Origin: Lysinibacillus sp. FSL M8-0337 | Lineage (GTDB): Bacteria; Bacillota; Bacilli; Bacillales_A; Planococcaceae | Direction of reading: 5' to 3' | Length of the DNA stretch: 64,000 bases | NCBI RefSeq assembly: GCF_038593855.1 | Contig: NZ_CP151996.1 | Coordinates: 2,666,001 to 2,730,000 of the forward strand | Shown: positions 19,825 through 29,593 of the stretch, piece after piece | Layout: each line of letters opens with the position of its first letter | How positions within the stretch are numbered: position 1 is the stretch's first letter | Notes under the pieces: model-generated | The model's database searches: none | Told to the model about the DNA's origin: nothing | The model's input: the letters and a program-made list of their open reading frames with translations, nothing else | Made by a program: the position numbers and the translations under genes

Positions 19825-21584
19825 TTCTTTTTCACCCCAATCATTTCATGTAACCCTTTACCTGGTGCAACCATAGGGTATACACATTCAAGCTGTTTTA
19901 CACGGCAGTCGATTAACGCTGGCTCGTCAGAAAGAAGTGCCTCACGGAAAATACTTTCCGCTTCGTCAATTGTGTTAATTCGATAGCCTTTAATGCCGTA
20001 AGCATCCGCTAATTTAACAAAATCTGGCTGAATTGGCATAAGTGATGATGAATAACGCTCTTCATAGAATGTTTGTTGCCATTGGCGTACCATCCCTAAA
20101 CAACTGTTATTTAAAATCACAATTTTTACTGGTAAGTTGAATTCTTTTAATAATGAAAGCTCTTGTGCAGTCATTTGGAAGCCTGCATCGCCTACAATCG
20201 AAACAACTTTTTTGTCTGGCTTCGCAAACTGGGCCCCTATTGCAGCTGGGAAGCCGAAGCCCATCGTACCAAGTCCACCAGACGTTACCCAACCATGATC
20301 ATTGTTTAAGCGGTAATATTGCGCAGCCCACATTTGATGCTGCCCTACATCCGTCGTCACAATGGCATCACCTTCAGTAATTTTATGCACAAGTTCTAGT
20401 GCTTCCTGCGGTAACACCTCTGTGTCTCCATCTTCTTTTGAATACCACAGCGGATATTCTTTTGCATGATTGTTTAAAAATTCAAGCCATTGTTTCGTAT
20501 CTGGACCTTCAAAATCTTTTTTCAGAAGAGATTTTAATGCCTCTTTTGCATCCGCTACGATTGGAATATCGGTCGGTACGTTTTTTCCGATTTCAGCTGG
20601 ATCAATGTCAATATGAACGATTGTTGCATTTGGAGCAAACGTTGCTAGATTCCCTGTTAAACGGTCATCAAATCGAGCACCAATATTTAATAGTAAATCT
20701 GACTTAGTAATCGCCATATTTGCCGTTACTGTTCCATGCATTCCGGCCATTCCAATGAATAAATCGTGATCGCCATGGATGGAGCCAAGACCTAATAAGG
20801 TATTCGTCACAGGAATTTGATACTTCTCAGCGAATGTTGTTAATTCTTCACGAGCATCGGCAAATAGTACACCCGCCCCTGCTAGAATTACTGGATTTTT
20901 CGCTAGCGAAATAGCTTGAATAGCCTTTTGAATTTGCAAATAGTTCGGCTTGTATGTTGGCTGATAGCCTGGTAAATAAATTTCTTCTGGTTCTTGTGGT
21001 GGATTATTTACATCAAACAGCATTTGAGATACATTTTTCGGGAAATCTACCACAACAGGTCCTTTACGACCTGTATTCGCAATATGGAACGCTTCTTTCA
21101 CTATGCGAGGGATATCATTGACATCTTGCACTTGGTAGTTGTGCTTTGTAATAGGTGTTGTAATCCCCATAATATCTGCCTCTTGGAATGCATCTGTCCC
21201 AATAACCGTTGTCGCTACTTGACCAGTAAAGACAACTAAAGGAATGGAATCAATCATCGCATCGGCAATACCAGTTACTAAGTTCGTTGCCCCTGGACCA
21301 CTTGTTGCGATAACAACACCCGGCTTATTCGATACACGTGCATAGCCTTCAGCTGCGTGAATGGCACCTTGCTCGTGACGTGTTAAAATATGACGAATTG
21401 GGTTTTTGTACATTGCATCATATATTTGAAGTACTGCTCCACCTGGATAGCCAAAAATAATATCTACATCTTGATCATGCAGCGCTTGGACTAAAACGTC
21501 TGCACCATCTTTCGCTTGAAAAGTTTGTTCTACTTCTTCTGTCGCCAATTGTTCTTTTTCATTAATTGAAACATTCGCACTCAT
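19821..21584 (-). CDS. ilvB: Acetolactate synthase large (catalytic) subunit
   Basis: A 587-aa thiamine-diphosphate enzyme that makes acetolactate and acetohydroxybutyrate. The catalytic Glu is in [16 protein letters not shown] near residue 60; the ThDP/Mg motif [15 protein letters not shown] ends with NN near 480. FAD-binding and central domains are intact. The ATG at 21584 (MSANVSIN) has GAAGGAGG upstream; a longer frame from 21617 adds a basic tail and is rejected. It is the first gene of the ilv-leu operon behind a T-box leader. Confidence 0.96.
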   Translation of the reverse strand: MSANVSINEKEQLATEEVEQTFQAKDGADVLVQALHDQDVDIIFGYPGGAVLQIYDAMYKNPIRHILTRHEQGAIHAAEGYARVSNKPGVVIATSGPGATNLVTGIADAMIDSIPLVVFTGQVATTVIGTDAFQEADIMGITTPITKHNYQVQDVNDIPRIVKEAFHIANTGRKGPVVVDFPKNVSQMLFDVNNPPQEPEEIYLPGYQPTYKPNYLQIQKAIQAISLAKNPVILAGAGVLFADAREELTTFAEKYQIPVTNTLLGLGSIHGDHDLFIGMAGMHGTVTANMAITKSDLLLNIGARFDDRLTGNLATFAPNATIVHIDIDPAEIGKNVPTDIPIVADAKEALKSLLKKDFEGPDTKQWLEFLNNHAKEYPLWYSKEDGDTEVLPQEALELVHKITEGDAIVTTDVGQHQMWAAQYYRLNNDHGWVTSGGLGTMGFGFPAAIGAQFAKPDKKVVSIVGDAGFQMTAQELSLLKEFNLPVKIVILNNSCLGMVRQWQQTFYEERYSSSLMPIQPDFVKLADAYGIKGYRINTIDEAESIFREALLSDEPALIDCRVKQLECVYPMVAPGKGLHEMIGVKKN

Positions 21585-21725
21585 CAAAATATGCCTCCTT
21601 CTTGTCTTTCGATTCACAACAGCATACGACTACCTCATCTAGTTAATGAACACTTTAGTGATGTAACGCTGAAAAGGTTCAACTATTTATGCTGAAAACG
21701 GAATATTCTACGCTTAATAAATAAT

Positions 21726-22070
21726 AAAAAGCCTTTTTCTCCGAACGCAAAGAACTACCTTGCGTAGGGATGAAAAAGACTTTTCATGGTACCACCCTTG
21801 TTTATAGCAATCATATTGCTACCTCGCGAATAAATGAAAGCATTTATGCACCAATGCAAGTGAACTTACATCCAATACGGTGTCATAAATCATTTATTCA
21901 TTAATAACGAGCACTTCGATTATGCCCGGAACTATCTAATGGCGATCACGCGTTTAATAGTTCACTCCGAGGGGATGTCGGATCTAGTTGTATCGCCGGC
22001 TTCCAGCACGACCGGCTCTCTGGTAGATACAAGGCTCTAGAACCTTTAACCTCATCAACGTTTTAACCTA
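21726..22070 (-). promoter_or_regulatory. T-box leader of the ilv-leu operon, Leu (CUC) specifier
   Basis: This covers the ~510-bp gap between ilvD and ilvB. On the minus strand, Stem I has AGAGAGCC and GCTGGAAGCC, and its base pairs TTGTATC with GATACAA. The specifier region reads CATCCCCTCGG, giving CTC (21969-21971) followed by a purine. The T-box motif AAGGGTGGTACC is at 21788-21799. A strong terminator follows (21726-21780, ending in TTTTTATT). Uncharged tRNA-Leu should switch it to read-through, so leucine starvation should raise expression. The specifier was assigned by eye. Confidence 0.88.
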
Positions 22071-22094
22071 TTGATTTTTTACTAGTTTTTAAGA

Positions 22095-23765
22095 CTAAAT
22101 TTTCATCACGCCACCTGTTGAGGCGCTTGTTACTAATTTTGAATATCTTGCTAACCAGCCACGTTTGATTTTCGGTTCAAACACTGGCAGTTTTGCGCGA
22201 CGTTCTGCTAATACTTCATCTGAAACTTCTAAATTAATTGTACGATTTGGTAAATCAATTGTAATGATGTCACCATTTTCAACTAAGGCGATTGGACCGC
22301 CTTCTGCTGCTTCCGGCGATATATGCCCGATTGAAATACCGCGAGATGCACCGGAGAATCGACCGTCCGTAATTAATGCTACTTTCGTACCGAGACCACG
22401 ACCTTGAATGGCTGATGTAGGTGCTAACATTTCTGGCATCCCTGGGCCACCTTTTGGTCCTTCATAACGAATGACGACGACATGGCCTTCCTTAACAGTA
22501 CCGTTATCAATATTTTCTTGCGCTGCTTCTTGTGATTCGAAGACAATAGCTTCCCCTGTAAATACTTTAATCGAAGGATCGACAGCACCTACTTTAATGA
22601 CAGAGCCATCTGGCGCGATGTTACCAAATAGCACCGATAAACCTCCGACTGGGCTATAAGGATTGTCTTTTGTACGAATAACTTGATCATTTGTAATGTG
22701 ATAATCTTTGACTAGTTCGCCCATTGTTTGACCTGCAACAGTCGGACGATTTGGATGAATGGCACCTGGAATAGATGCTAATTCATTAATGATGGCACTG
22801 ACACCACCTGCTTTATTGATATCATCCATTGAAATATCGGAAGCAGGCATAATTTTCGCTAAATATGGCACACGCTCTGCAACTTTATTAATATCTTCAA
22901 TGTTATAGTCGATTTCAGCTTCATTTGCGATCGCTAATGTGTGAAGCACCGTATTCGTGGAACCGCCCATTGCCATATCGAGTGCAAATGCATCATCAAT
23001 TGCTTCTTTTGTAATGATGTCACGTGGCTTAACGTCTTCTTTAATCATGCGCACTAATTGTTTAGCGGCTTCTTTAATCAACTTATGTCGATCTTCAGAC
23101 GTAGCAACGATTGTACCGTTGCCTGGAAGTGCTACACCTAGCATTTCCATTAAGCAGTTCATGGAGTTCGCTGTGAACATCCCTGAACATGAACCACATG
23201 TTGGACATGCATTATTTTCAATATCTAACAGCTCTTCAGCTGACATATTACCTGATTTATGAGCCCCAACACCTTCAAATACTGAAGTTAATGAAAGCTG
23301 TTTTCCTGTAGCAGATGTACCTGCCTCCATTGGACCACCAGATACAAAAATTGATGGTACGTTCGTACGAACTGCTGCCATTAACATTCCTGGTGTGATT
23401 TTGTCACAGTTTGGAATGTAAAATACGCCATCAAACCAGTGTGCATTAATAACTGTTTCTGCTGAATCCGCTATAATTTCACGGCTTGGTAAAGAATAAC
23501 GCATACCAATATGGCCCATTGCAATACCATCATCCACACCAATCGTATTAAATTCGAATGGAATGCCCCCCGCTTCAATTATGGCTTCTTTCACTACATC
23601 AGCAAATGTACGTAAATGAACGTGACCTGGAATAATGTCGATATAAGAGTTACAAACCCCAATAAATGGTTTCCCTAAATCTTTTGCTTTTACTTTGCCT
23701 GTTGCATATAAAAGACTACGATGTGGCGCACGATCTACGCCTACTTTAATCATGTCACTTCTCAT
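22095..23765 (-). CDS. ilvD: Dihydroxy-acid dehydratase
   Basis: A 556-aa Fe-S dehydratase that makes 2-oxoisovalerate and 2-oxo-3-methylvalerate. Cluster ligands are visible in IGVCNSY near residue 50, [11 protein letters not shown] near 122 and [23 protein letters not shown] near 190. The length is normal. It lies upstream of the T-box leader of the ilvB operon on the same strand but has its own promoter, so it can be controlled separately. The ATG has GAGGGGCG in front. Confidence 0.97.
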   Translation of the reverse strand: MRSDMIKVGVDRAPHRSLLYATGKVKAKDLGKPFIGVCNSYIDIIPGHVHLRTFADVVKEAIIEAGGIPFEFNTIGVDDGIAMGHIGMRYSLPSREIIADSAETVINAHWFDGVFYIPNCDKITPGMLMAAVRTNVPSIFVSGGPMEAGTSATGKQLSLTSVFEGVGAHKSGNMSAEELLDIENNACPTCGSCSGMFTANSMNCLMEMLGVALPGNGTIVATSEDRHKLIKEAAKQLVRMIKEDVKPRDIITKEAIDDAFALDMAMGGSTNTVLHTLAIANEAEIDYNIEDINKVAERVPYLAKIMPASDISMDDINKAGGVSAIINELASIPGAIHPNRPTVAGQTMGELVKDYHITNDQVIRTKDNPYSPVGGLSVLFGNIAPDGSVIKVGAVDPSIKVFTGEAIVFESQEAAQENIDNGTVKEGHVVVIRYEGPKGGPGMPEMLAPTSAIQGRGLGTKVALITDGRFSGASRGISIGHISPEAAEGGPIALVENGDIITIDLPNRTINLEVSDEVLAERRAKLPVFEPKIKRGWLARYSKLVTSASTGGVMKI

Positions 23766-23891
23766 TTTAAACGCCCCTCATTTATTGCTATGTTCGTCGC
23801 TATATACAAAATGTTCTGTCTATTTTGTTTTTACCTAGCTGATTGCCTTTGTGGCAACTGATTGTAGGAACGAACGTATTAAATTGTTGTT

Positions 23892-23955
23892 ATCATAGTA
23901 CGAATAACTAGGCTAAGTCAACAGTATTTTTTGAATTGTTTAAACAATTCAAAAA
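23892..23955 (-). promoter_or_regulatory. ilvD promoter with adjacent 28-bp perfect palindrome
   Basis: On the minus strand, TTGACT (23916-23921), an 18-bp spacer and TATGAT (23892-23897) form a promoter about 125 bp before ilvD. Six bases upstream of the -35 is a perfect 28-bp palindrome (23928-23955) centred on GTTTAAAC with flanks TTGAATT and AATTCAA. It does not fit the CodY consensus well. The remaining sequence to 24156 is AT-rich with nothing recognised. Confidence 0.6.
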
Positions 23956-24156
23956 CTCAGCGAAATTTGAAATCGTTTACATGCTGATTAAGCATCGGTT
24001 TTATCTCGATTTGATAAATATTTTGACATTTCGTTCAAATTTAAATTTTTTCATTATAAACACTATTTCGGTGATTATTTATCAAACATGCTTTCATCTT
24101 TCCCAATACACTTCTTAAAAAAATTTTACAATTCAGTTGTTGTTAAATTCTAAATT

Positions 24157-25479
24157 TTACAATATGAATAATTGCTCTAAGTAACGTGTGAAAAATACTT
24201 TGTCAGGATCATATTGTGCACGAACTGTTAAAAATTTATCTATATTTGGATATAATGCGTGTACTTGCTGTGCAGTTAAATGGCTTTGTTTTCCCCAATG
24301 TGGTCGACCATGATATTTTTGCATTAAATTATGCACCCATGTAAAATAAGGCTCTTCCGACATGCCTTTATACATATGAAAAGCAATAAAGGCGGATTCT
24401 TGTCCTTGTGTAGGACTTAAATAACCAGCCTCACCTGCTGTTGTACGGCATTCCAATGGAAAATGCACATGCAAATGTCCTTTTTTAAACATTGCATGAA
24501 TTTCTTCCATGCATGCCTCAAATTGCGTTAATGATATGGCGTACTCGCTTTCTTGGAATTTGACACTTCTAGGAGATGGATAGATTTCATAGCTAATGCC
24601 AATCTTCTCGGCCTCCACAACATTGGCAGCAGCTAATTTACTCATTGCACTACTTAAAGCTGGTTTCCATTTACATAGCTCTGAAATCGCAAAAAATGCA
24701 CCATTTTCTACTATTTGAAGTTTTATATTTTCTACATACTTGCGCCATTCACTTTGATACACTGGGGCCATCGCATTCATACGTTTAATTTGAATCGTTT
24801 CACTACCAGGAAAGTAAAACCATTCAACATGTCGATGCTGTCGAATATCTTGTGCAAAGGTGGCTAGTCCGTTTGTTAATGTGTCCCTTGTGCCAATATA
24901 ATGTAAACTATAGAGTGGCAACACTTTTAGCGTCACTTTTACAAGTACTCCTAGCATGCCAAGTGAGACATGAAGCGCCTCGGATAAATCGTCAGTCCCT
25001 CGAATATGCTCATGATAAGTTCCATTTCCATCAACAAAACACCAGCGTGTCACAGCAGACGACAACGAACCTAAAGCCACCCCTGTTCCATGTGTACCAG
25101 TAGACACTGCTCCGGCAATGCTCTGTTCTTGAATATCGCCCATATTCATTAAGCCAAACCCATGCTTTGCAAGCAATGGTCCAATCTCATATAAATAAGT
25201 GCCCCCCCACAGTGTAGCTTCTTGGTTTTCGGCATCTATCGAAATAAGCCCGCGCATATTATGTAATGACAGTGCAATATGCTCCGGCATGGCAACAGCA
25301 CTAAATGAATGAGCTGCACCTGTTACACGAATGGTTTTCTTCCTATCACGCGCATGCTTCACTACATTTACAACTTCTTCTATAGAACAAGGTAAATGCA
25401 TCTCACTTGGATACGCTATTATATTGCCAGCCCAGTTCGTCCATTTCTCCCCATTTTTCCACTTCTCTACAGAAAACAT
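24157..25479 (-). CDS. FAD-binding oxidoreductase, D-arabinono-1,4-lactone oxidase family
   Basis: A 440-aa flavoprotein of the aldonolactone/alditol oxidase family. The FAD domain (about residues 15-190) has GAAHSFSAV, whose His is the usual covalent flavin site, and STGTHGTGVALG near 110. The C-terminal ALO domain ends with the family motif HWGKQSH near 408. These enzymes oxidise aldonolactones or polyols with oxygen, giving peroxide. Its start overlaps the stop of the upstream PLP enzyme gene by 13 bp, so the two are one transcription unit. The substrate is unknown; bacterial members include xylitol and alditol oxidases. Confidence 0.85.
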   Translation of the reverse strand: MFSVEKWKNGEKWTNWAGNIIAYPSEMHLPCSIEEVVNVVKHARDRKKTIRVTGAAHSFSAVAMPEHIALSLHNMRGLISIDAENQEATLWGGTYLYEIGPLLAKHGFGLMNMGDIQEQSIAGAVSTGTHGTGVALGSLSSAVTRWCFVDGNGTYHEHIRGTDDLSEALHVSLGMLGVLVKVTLKVLPLYSLHYIGTRDTLTNGLATFAQDIRQHRHVEWFYFPGSETIQIKRMNAMAPVYQSEWRKYVENIKLQIVENGAFFAISELCKWKPALSSAMSKLAAANVVEAEKIGISYEIYPSPRSVKFQESEYAISLTQFEACMEEIHAMFKKGHLHVHFPLECRTTAGEAGYLSPTQGQESAFIAFHMYKGMSEEPYFTWVHNLMQKYHGRPHWGKQSHLTAQQVHALYPNIDKFLTVRAQYDPDKVFFTRYLEQLFIL

Positions 25480-26642
25480 TGACCATCCCCCCTGTACGTC
25501 GTAAAGCTACCTACATATTCGTCTTGCCTTATGCCATGAAGTGTTTGAAATCTTTCGCAAAGCTCTCCAGCCTTTGCATGGCGAAAATAGATGGTATCCC
25601 CAATTGTGAGTGTTTTGCCTGTTACCTTAATCGGTGTTTGCACTTCTCCTGCCCCTTCTAAACGAAGAAAGGCAAAATAGTTCGGCTCGTAAAATGCCGG
25701 GTATCGATCATTCGCCATTGCTCCAGACGCAGGATAACCACCACCATGACAGACAACAATATTAGGCGCAGGTTTCCGCGTCACACGGAGTGCAAAGCCT
25801 GCTGCTTTTGACAGTTGCAAATGGGCAAATTGATCAAAAAGGGCTGGTGCATAAAATGCTGAACCAACTGTAATTTCTGTTACTTCCTTCTGCTCCGCAG
25901 TATATATCATACTGCCTGTACCTCCACCATTAACAAAGCGTAATTGAGGAAAATAGGCTTTTACATGCGCAATAGCTAATCTACGAAATTGGGTTACTTG
26001 CTTTTTGGCTTGAGTTTGCATGAAATCTATTAATCTACCTTTTATAGCATTAGCAGGTCGATTGCCAACACCAGCTATTTGCGCCTCATATCCCATAACG
26101 CCTACAACTTCTATATGCGACTGCTGTTTTATATAAGTTAAAAAAGGCGTGATAGACTCCAGCGAGTCAAGAGATGAGCGCTTTGTACCAAAATAAAGTA
26201 CTTTAAAATCAGTAGATAAATTAATATCGATACAGATGGATACCTTTACATCAAGCTCCGCTCCTATTTTTTCTAAAAACGCAACTTGCTCACATCTATC
26301 TACCATAAATGTGACGGTTTTTCCCTCTTTTACATAGTGCAATAGCTTGCGTACAGCCATATCTTCCATAACAGGATAACCAAGCAGCACATCATCGAAA
26401 TTTTTTTGGAGTAAAAAGATGGATTCTGCCGCGGTAAATGTCATAAATCCTGTTATATTCGACAGATGTTGTTGTAGATATTGCAACACCTCCACCGAGC
26501 GTATTGATTTTGTTGCTATACGGATTTTTTTTTGCCCACAAGCTTGTTGCACCGTTGCAATATTATCATCAAGTGCATCAAGGTCTAACCAAGCAAATGG
26601 ACGCTCTATGCCATGGAAAGCCTGTTGAAATCTCGTTGTCAT
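25467..26642 (-). CDS. PLP enzyme, alanine racemase N-terminal fold (D-serine dehydratase/deaminase-like)
   Basis: A 391-aa fold-type III PLP protein. The probable PLP Lys lies in IRIATKSIRSVEVLQ near residue 44, at the end of the first beta strand. The C-terminal domain has IVVCHGGGYPASG near 305 and a closing TTYRGDGQCF, consistent with the metal-binding D-serine dehydratase-like domain, where a His and a Cys bind zinc. It belongs to a broad amino acid deaminase/aldolase group. Pairing with a lactone-oxidase-like protein is the only functional clue. A GAGGGGG site precedes the ATG. Confidence 0.75.
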   Translation of the reverse strand: MTTRFQQAFHGIERPFAWLDLDALDDNIATVQQACGQKKIRIATKSIRSVEVLQYLQQHLSNITGFMTFTAAESIFLLQKNFDDVLLGYPVMEDMAVRKLLHYVKEGKTVTFMVDRCEQVAFLEKIGAELDVKVSICIDINLSTDFKVLYFGTKRSSLDSLESITPFLTYIKQQSHIEVVGVMGYEAQIAGVGNRPANAIKGRLIDFMQTQAKKQVTQFRRLAIAHVKAYFPQLRFVNGGGTGSMIYTAEQKEVTEITVGSAFYAPALFDQFAHLQLSKAAGFALRVTRKPAPNIVVCHGGGYPASGAMANDRYPAFYEPNYFAFLRLEGAGEVQTPIKVTGKTLTIGDTIYFRHAKAGELCERFQTLHGIRQDEYVGSFTTYRGDGQCFL

Positions 26643-26723
26643 TTAATCCCCCTCGTATGATTTATATTGGTCAAGTACAAGAAAAATACACCGAAAGCTT
26701 GTCTACTTCACAATAGGCAACAA

Positions 26724-26767
26724 AAAACAACCGTGTATTACGACGAAATTGCCTTCACGGTTGTTTT
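26724..26767 (-). terminator. Terminator between the 35-aa ORF and the PLP enzyme gene
   Basis: A 12-bp perfect stem (26724-26735 with 26756-26767, AAAACAACCGTG and its complement) with a 20-base loop is followed by a T-run on the minus strand. It lies after the small ORF and before the PLP gene, so it could be a plain terminator or an attenuator. Confidence 0.7.
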
Positions 26768-26815
26768 AGTATAGGTCAAGCATTGTACTCACCTTTCTAT
26801 TAGATTTTTAAGAGA

Positions 26816-26923
26816 TTAGGATGCCAATAAAAACTCAGCAGCTAAATTTAACATTACCACCAAATGTAGCGCAGCAATAAAGAATCCTTGGCGATCTAAA
26901 CGTTTCATAACAGTCATATTCAT
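26816..26923 (-). CDS. Small hydrophobic protein or leader peptide (35 aa), unrecognised
   Basis: A 35-codon ORF starting MNMTVMKRLDRQGFF and ending NLAAEFLLAS. It has an excellent ribosome-binding site (AAGGAGAGGTGA, eight bases before ATG), a positively charged N-terminus, and a hydrophobic stretch from about residue 14 to 34 that could be one membrane helix. A terminator-like hairpin follows 50 bp later. It lies in the 430-bp gap between divergently transcribed genes; its transcript would run towards the PLP/oxidase pair. It may be a small membrane protein or a regulatory leader peptide. No family is recognised. Confidence 0.5.
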   Translation of the reverse strand: MNMTVMKRLDRQGFFIAALHLVVMLNLAAEFLLAS

Positions 26924-27074
26924 AAACTATCACCTCTCCTTTTTTTCACATTATACGCTCACCTTGTTCAATTTTCAAACTATTCTTAATATTAAAATAT
27001 AACTATTTTTCTGACAGCCAAAACCAAATATGGCATGATAAAGAGTGAAATCATGCCTAAAGGAGTGGACGAAA

Positions 27075-27620
27075 TTGAAAAAAGCATTACTGGTAATTGA
27101 TTATACAAATGATTTTGTAGCAACAGATGGTAAATTAACATGTGGGGAACCAGGGCAATTACTCGATACGCCTATTGCAAATTTAATTGAACAATTTATT
27201 GCAGAAAAAAATGTAGTCGTCTTCGCTAATGATTTACATGAAGAGAACGATCCATTTCACCCTGAAACAAAGCTTTTTCCTCCTCACAATATTCGGGGAA
27301 CATCAGGTCGCAATCTATACGGTCATGTTGGTGAAGTTTATAACTTGTATAAGGATAAAGTGATTTGGCTCGATAAAACACGTTATAGTGCCTTTGCAGG
27401 AACAAATTTAGCCATTTTATTAAAAGAACGGAACATCGAGGAAGTTCATTTAGTTGGTGTTTGTACAGATATTTGTATTTTGCATACGGCTGTGGATGCT
27501 TATAATTTGGGCATTTCTACTGTTATTTATGCAAATGCAGTAGCAAGTTTTGATGCAGCCGGACATGATTGGGCTTTGCGTCATTTTGAACATACTTTAG
27601 GAGCGACAGTTGTGAAATAA
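27075..27620 (+). CDS. Cysteine hydrolase, isochorismatase/nicotinamidase family
   Basis: A 181-aa hydrolase with the catalytic triad of the family: Asp in VIDYTNDF near residue 9, Lys in DKTRYSAFAGT near 100 and Cys in GVCTDICILHTA near 137. The likely reaction is nicotinamide to nicotinic acid in NAD salvage, though other amide substrates are possible. The TTG at 27075 is chosen because AAAGGAGTGG precedes it and the protein then starts MKKALLVIDY, normal for the family; the ten residues upstream are not conserved. Confidence 0.85.
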   Translation: MKKALLVIDYTNDFVATDGKLTCGEPGQLLDTPIANLIEQFIAEKNVVVFANDLHEENDPFHPETKLFPPHNIRGTSGRNLYGHVGEVYNLYKDKVIWLDKTRYSAFAGTNLAILLKERNIEEVHLVGVCTDICILHTAVDAYNLGISTVIYANAVASFDAAGHDWALRHFEHTLGATVVK

Positions 27621-27724
27621 AATAAATGAAATCATAAAAAAGAAGCTGTAGAGGTTTAATTATCTCCAAAAAGGATATAACTAAGTAATGCCATTATATC
27701 TTAACTTTGAGGAGATGAATCATT

Positions 27725-27982
27725 ATGATCAGTTTCATTTGGTATTTAATCATCGGAGGAATTTTAGGTTGGTTAGCTGGCGTCATTTTAGGAAAAGATG
27801 TTCCTGGAGGCATTATTGGTAATATTATTGCCGGGATTGTCGGTTCTTGGATAGGTAGTATGGTTTTAGGCAACTGGGGTTGGAAAGTCAGCGATTTCTA
27901 TGTATTTCCAGCGTTAATAGGTGCAATTGTGCTTATCTTCATTGTAAGCATTATTCTTAAAAGTATGCGTAAAGCTACGTAA
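27725..27982 (+). CDS. GlsB/YeaQ/YmgE family membrane protein
   Basis: An 85-aa small membrane protein with three hydrophobic segments rich in glycine (GWLAGVILGKDVPGGIIGNIIAGIVGSW-type pattern near residues 11-40). This is the transglycosylase-associated family (Pfam name), linked to stress responses in several bacteria; biochemical function is unknown. It has a TGAGGAGATGAA ribosome-binding region and its own terminator. The ~100-bp gap before it has no clear feature. Confidence 0.88.
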   Translation: MISFIWYLIIGGILGWLAGVILGKDVPGGIIGNIIAGIVGSWIGSMVLGNWGWKVSDFYVFPALIGAIVLIFIVSIILKSMRKAT

Positions 27983-27992
27983 TTATGTACAA

Positions 27993-28024
27993 AAAGAGCC
28001 ATCGATTTAGATGGCTCTTTTATT
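27993..28024. terminator. Bidirectional terminator after the GlsB-family gene
   Basis: AAAGAGCCATC (27993-28003) pairs with GATGGCTCTTT (28010-28020), followed by Ts on the plus strand and TTTTTG on the minus strand. It serves two convergent genes. Confidence 0.85.
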
Positions 28025-28718
28025 ATTTTGCATTGAGAAGGACGGCTGTTTTTAATTCATCGTGGTAATCATTATACAAATTATAGTAATGTAAGACATT
28101 TTTAACGTATTCTTCGCTATGATTATAATTGAAAACGGCTCGTTTTACGTCACCTTTTGCCGCGCCATACTTTGATAAATAATTGGCAGCACTAAATACA
28201 GCATCTTCGATATCATAGGGATCCGCAATACCATCCCCATTGGCATCGACACCGTAGCCTCCATATTTTTTAATGGTTTCGGGATTCATCAGCTCTGCTT
28301 TTGTAATATTGCCCTTACCCAATCCCTCACAAGTTGGGTGTTTCCATCCTACAAAAGTACAAGGCATAAATTGCATATGTCCGACTGCCCCTGCTGGCGA
28401 AACAAGTGATTTCATGGAAGAAAATCGTGTTTCAATACGATGATGGGCAGCTAACAATGTCCAAGGCACGCCATATTTCTCCTCGGCAGCAACATACACC
28501 GGAATATATTGTTCTGGAATGTTCATATCGAAATGCTGCTGTATTTCCTCAATCGCCTTTTGTTGTGCAAGTTTTTCGAAAATTGGGAATGTTTGTAGCT
28601 CCCTCCAAGCAAAAAAAGCAAGTACATAAACAGTAATGGCTACAGGGATTAATAATGCAATCATCCCCATCTTCATGCCTGGGGATAGCAATGGTTTCTT
28701 TTGTTTTTTTTTCGCCAT
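28023..28718 (-). CDS. Membrane-anchored lytic transglycosylase-like protein
   Basis: A 231-aa protein with a basic N-terminus, one membrane helix (about residues 17-37) and an extracytoplasmic lytic transglycosylase domain. The catalytic Glu is probably in HHRIETRFSS near residue 95, followed by GAVGHMQFMPCTFVGW and the DANGDGIADPYDIEDAVFSAANYL block of the family. It should cleave the glycan backbone of peptidoglycan. It is a signal-anchor rather than a cleaved secreted protein. AGGTGTGA precedes the ATG. Confidence 0.85.
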   Translation of the reverse strand: MAKKKQKKPLLSPGMKMGMIALLIPVAITVYVLAFFAWRELQTFPIFEKLAQQKAIEEIQQHFDMNIPEQYIPVYVAAEEKYGVPWTLLAAHHRIETRFSSMKSLVSPAGAVGHMQFMPCTFVGWKHPTCEGLGKGNITKAELMNPETIKKYGGYGVDANGDGIADPYDIEDAVFSAANYLSKYGAAKGDVKRAVFNYNHSEEYVKNVLHYYNLYNDYHDELKTAVLLNAK

Positions 28719-28891
28719 ATGTCACACCTAATCATTCTTTGTCTACTTCTATATTACCAAATTTACCGTTTTATGTTGTAGATTTTTTCTATTTTTCTTT
28801 TTCCTATGTTTATAGTTGAATATAATTAGGGTAATATAGTAGAATACAATTCGATTGTTTTTTTTGGATAATTATTGGGAGGATATATTAT

Positions 28892-29281
28892 ATGTGGAAA
28901 GACTTTAAGGAATTTGCTATGAAAGGCAATATAATTGATTTAGCGATTGCCGTTGTAGTTGGTGGGGCTTTCGGGAAAATCGTTACCTCCTTAGTAGAAA
29001 ATATTATTATGCCATTAGTCGGTGTGTTAACAGGTGGCATTGATTTAACAGAAAGCTTTATGTTTGGTTCTGGTACAGCGCAAGTGAAGTTAGGTGTATT
29101 TTTACAATCAATTATTGATTTTTTAATTATCGCCTTTGCTATTTTCTTAGCATTACGTCTTATGACGAAATTTACTAGAAAAAAAGAGGAAGCTGTTGTA
29201 GAGGAACCGACACCTGTGCTAGATGCAAAAGAAGAACTGTTAAAAGAAATTCGAGATTTATTAAAAAAACAACAAGCATAA
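28892..29281 (+). CDS. mscL: Large-conductance mechanosensitive channel
   Basis: A 129-aa homopentameric channel that opens under high membrane tension to release solutes during hypo-osmotic shock. The N-terminal amphipathic helix [31 protein letters not shown] and first membrane helix with its Gly-rich pore constriction are typical, as are the second helix near residues 70-92 and a charged C-terminal helix. GGGAGG precedes the ATG. It is monocistronic with a strong terminator. Confidence 0.97.
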   Translation: MWKDFKEFAMKGNIIDLAIAVVVGGAFGKIVTSLVENIIMPLVGVLTGGIDLTESFMFGSGTAQVKLGVFLQSIIDFLIIAFAIFLALRLMTKFTRKKEEAVVEEPTPVLDAKEELLKEIRDLLKKQQA

Positions 29282-29305
29282 TGGACAAGGCATTATGTGC
29301 CACAA

Positions 29306-29354
29306 AGGCTATAGATATTTTCGTGCTACGCGAAAACGAATCTATAGCTTTTTT
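29306..29354 (+). terminator. Terminator of mscL
   Basis: GCTATAGAT (29308-29316) pairs with ATCTATAGC (29340-29348) around an inner TTTCG/CGAAA stem, followed by TTTTTT. Confidence 0.85.
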
Positions 29355-29527
29355 ATTTGTGCCTCTTTCAAGCCTCTTTTCATCGTCAATCATCAATCCC
29401 CTACTATTCCTACATGATTTATTTTTAATAATCTATGTAATTTTCTGAAATCATCTTGTCCTTCTGTACTTTCCATGTTAAATTAAGTAACAATTATAGA
29501 GAAAATTGAAGATACTAATTGAATTAT

Positions 29528-29566
29528 TCTATTAAGGAATAGAGTCCCCTAGTGGACTCTTTCTAT
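29528..29566 (+). promoter_or_regulatory. Alternative hairpins in the metI leader (possible attenuator)
   Basis: In the ~310-bp gap between mscL and metI, TCTATT (29528-29533) pairs with AATAGA (29538-29543), while AGAGTCC (29541-29547) pairs with GGACTCT (29554-29560), followed by a T-rich tract. The two stems share bases 29541-29543 and exclude each other. No SAM riboswitch block (such as AGAGGTGGAGGGA) is present. The rest of the gap shows nothing else recognisable apart from the mscL terminator. Confidence 0.35.
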
Positions 29567-29593
29567 ATTAACGATGAAGAAAAGAGTGACGAC

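Noticed and set aside
23928..23955. CodY site at ilvD
   Set aside because: Palindrome centre GTTTAAAC does not match the TTTTCWGAAAA-type core; kept as an unknown operator.
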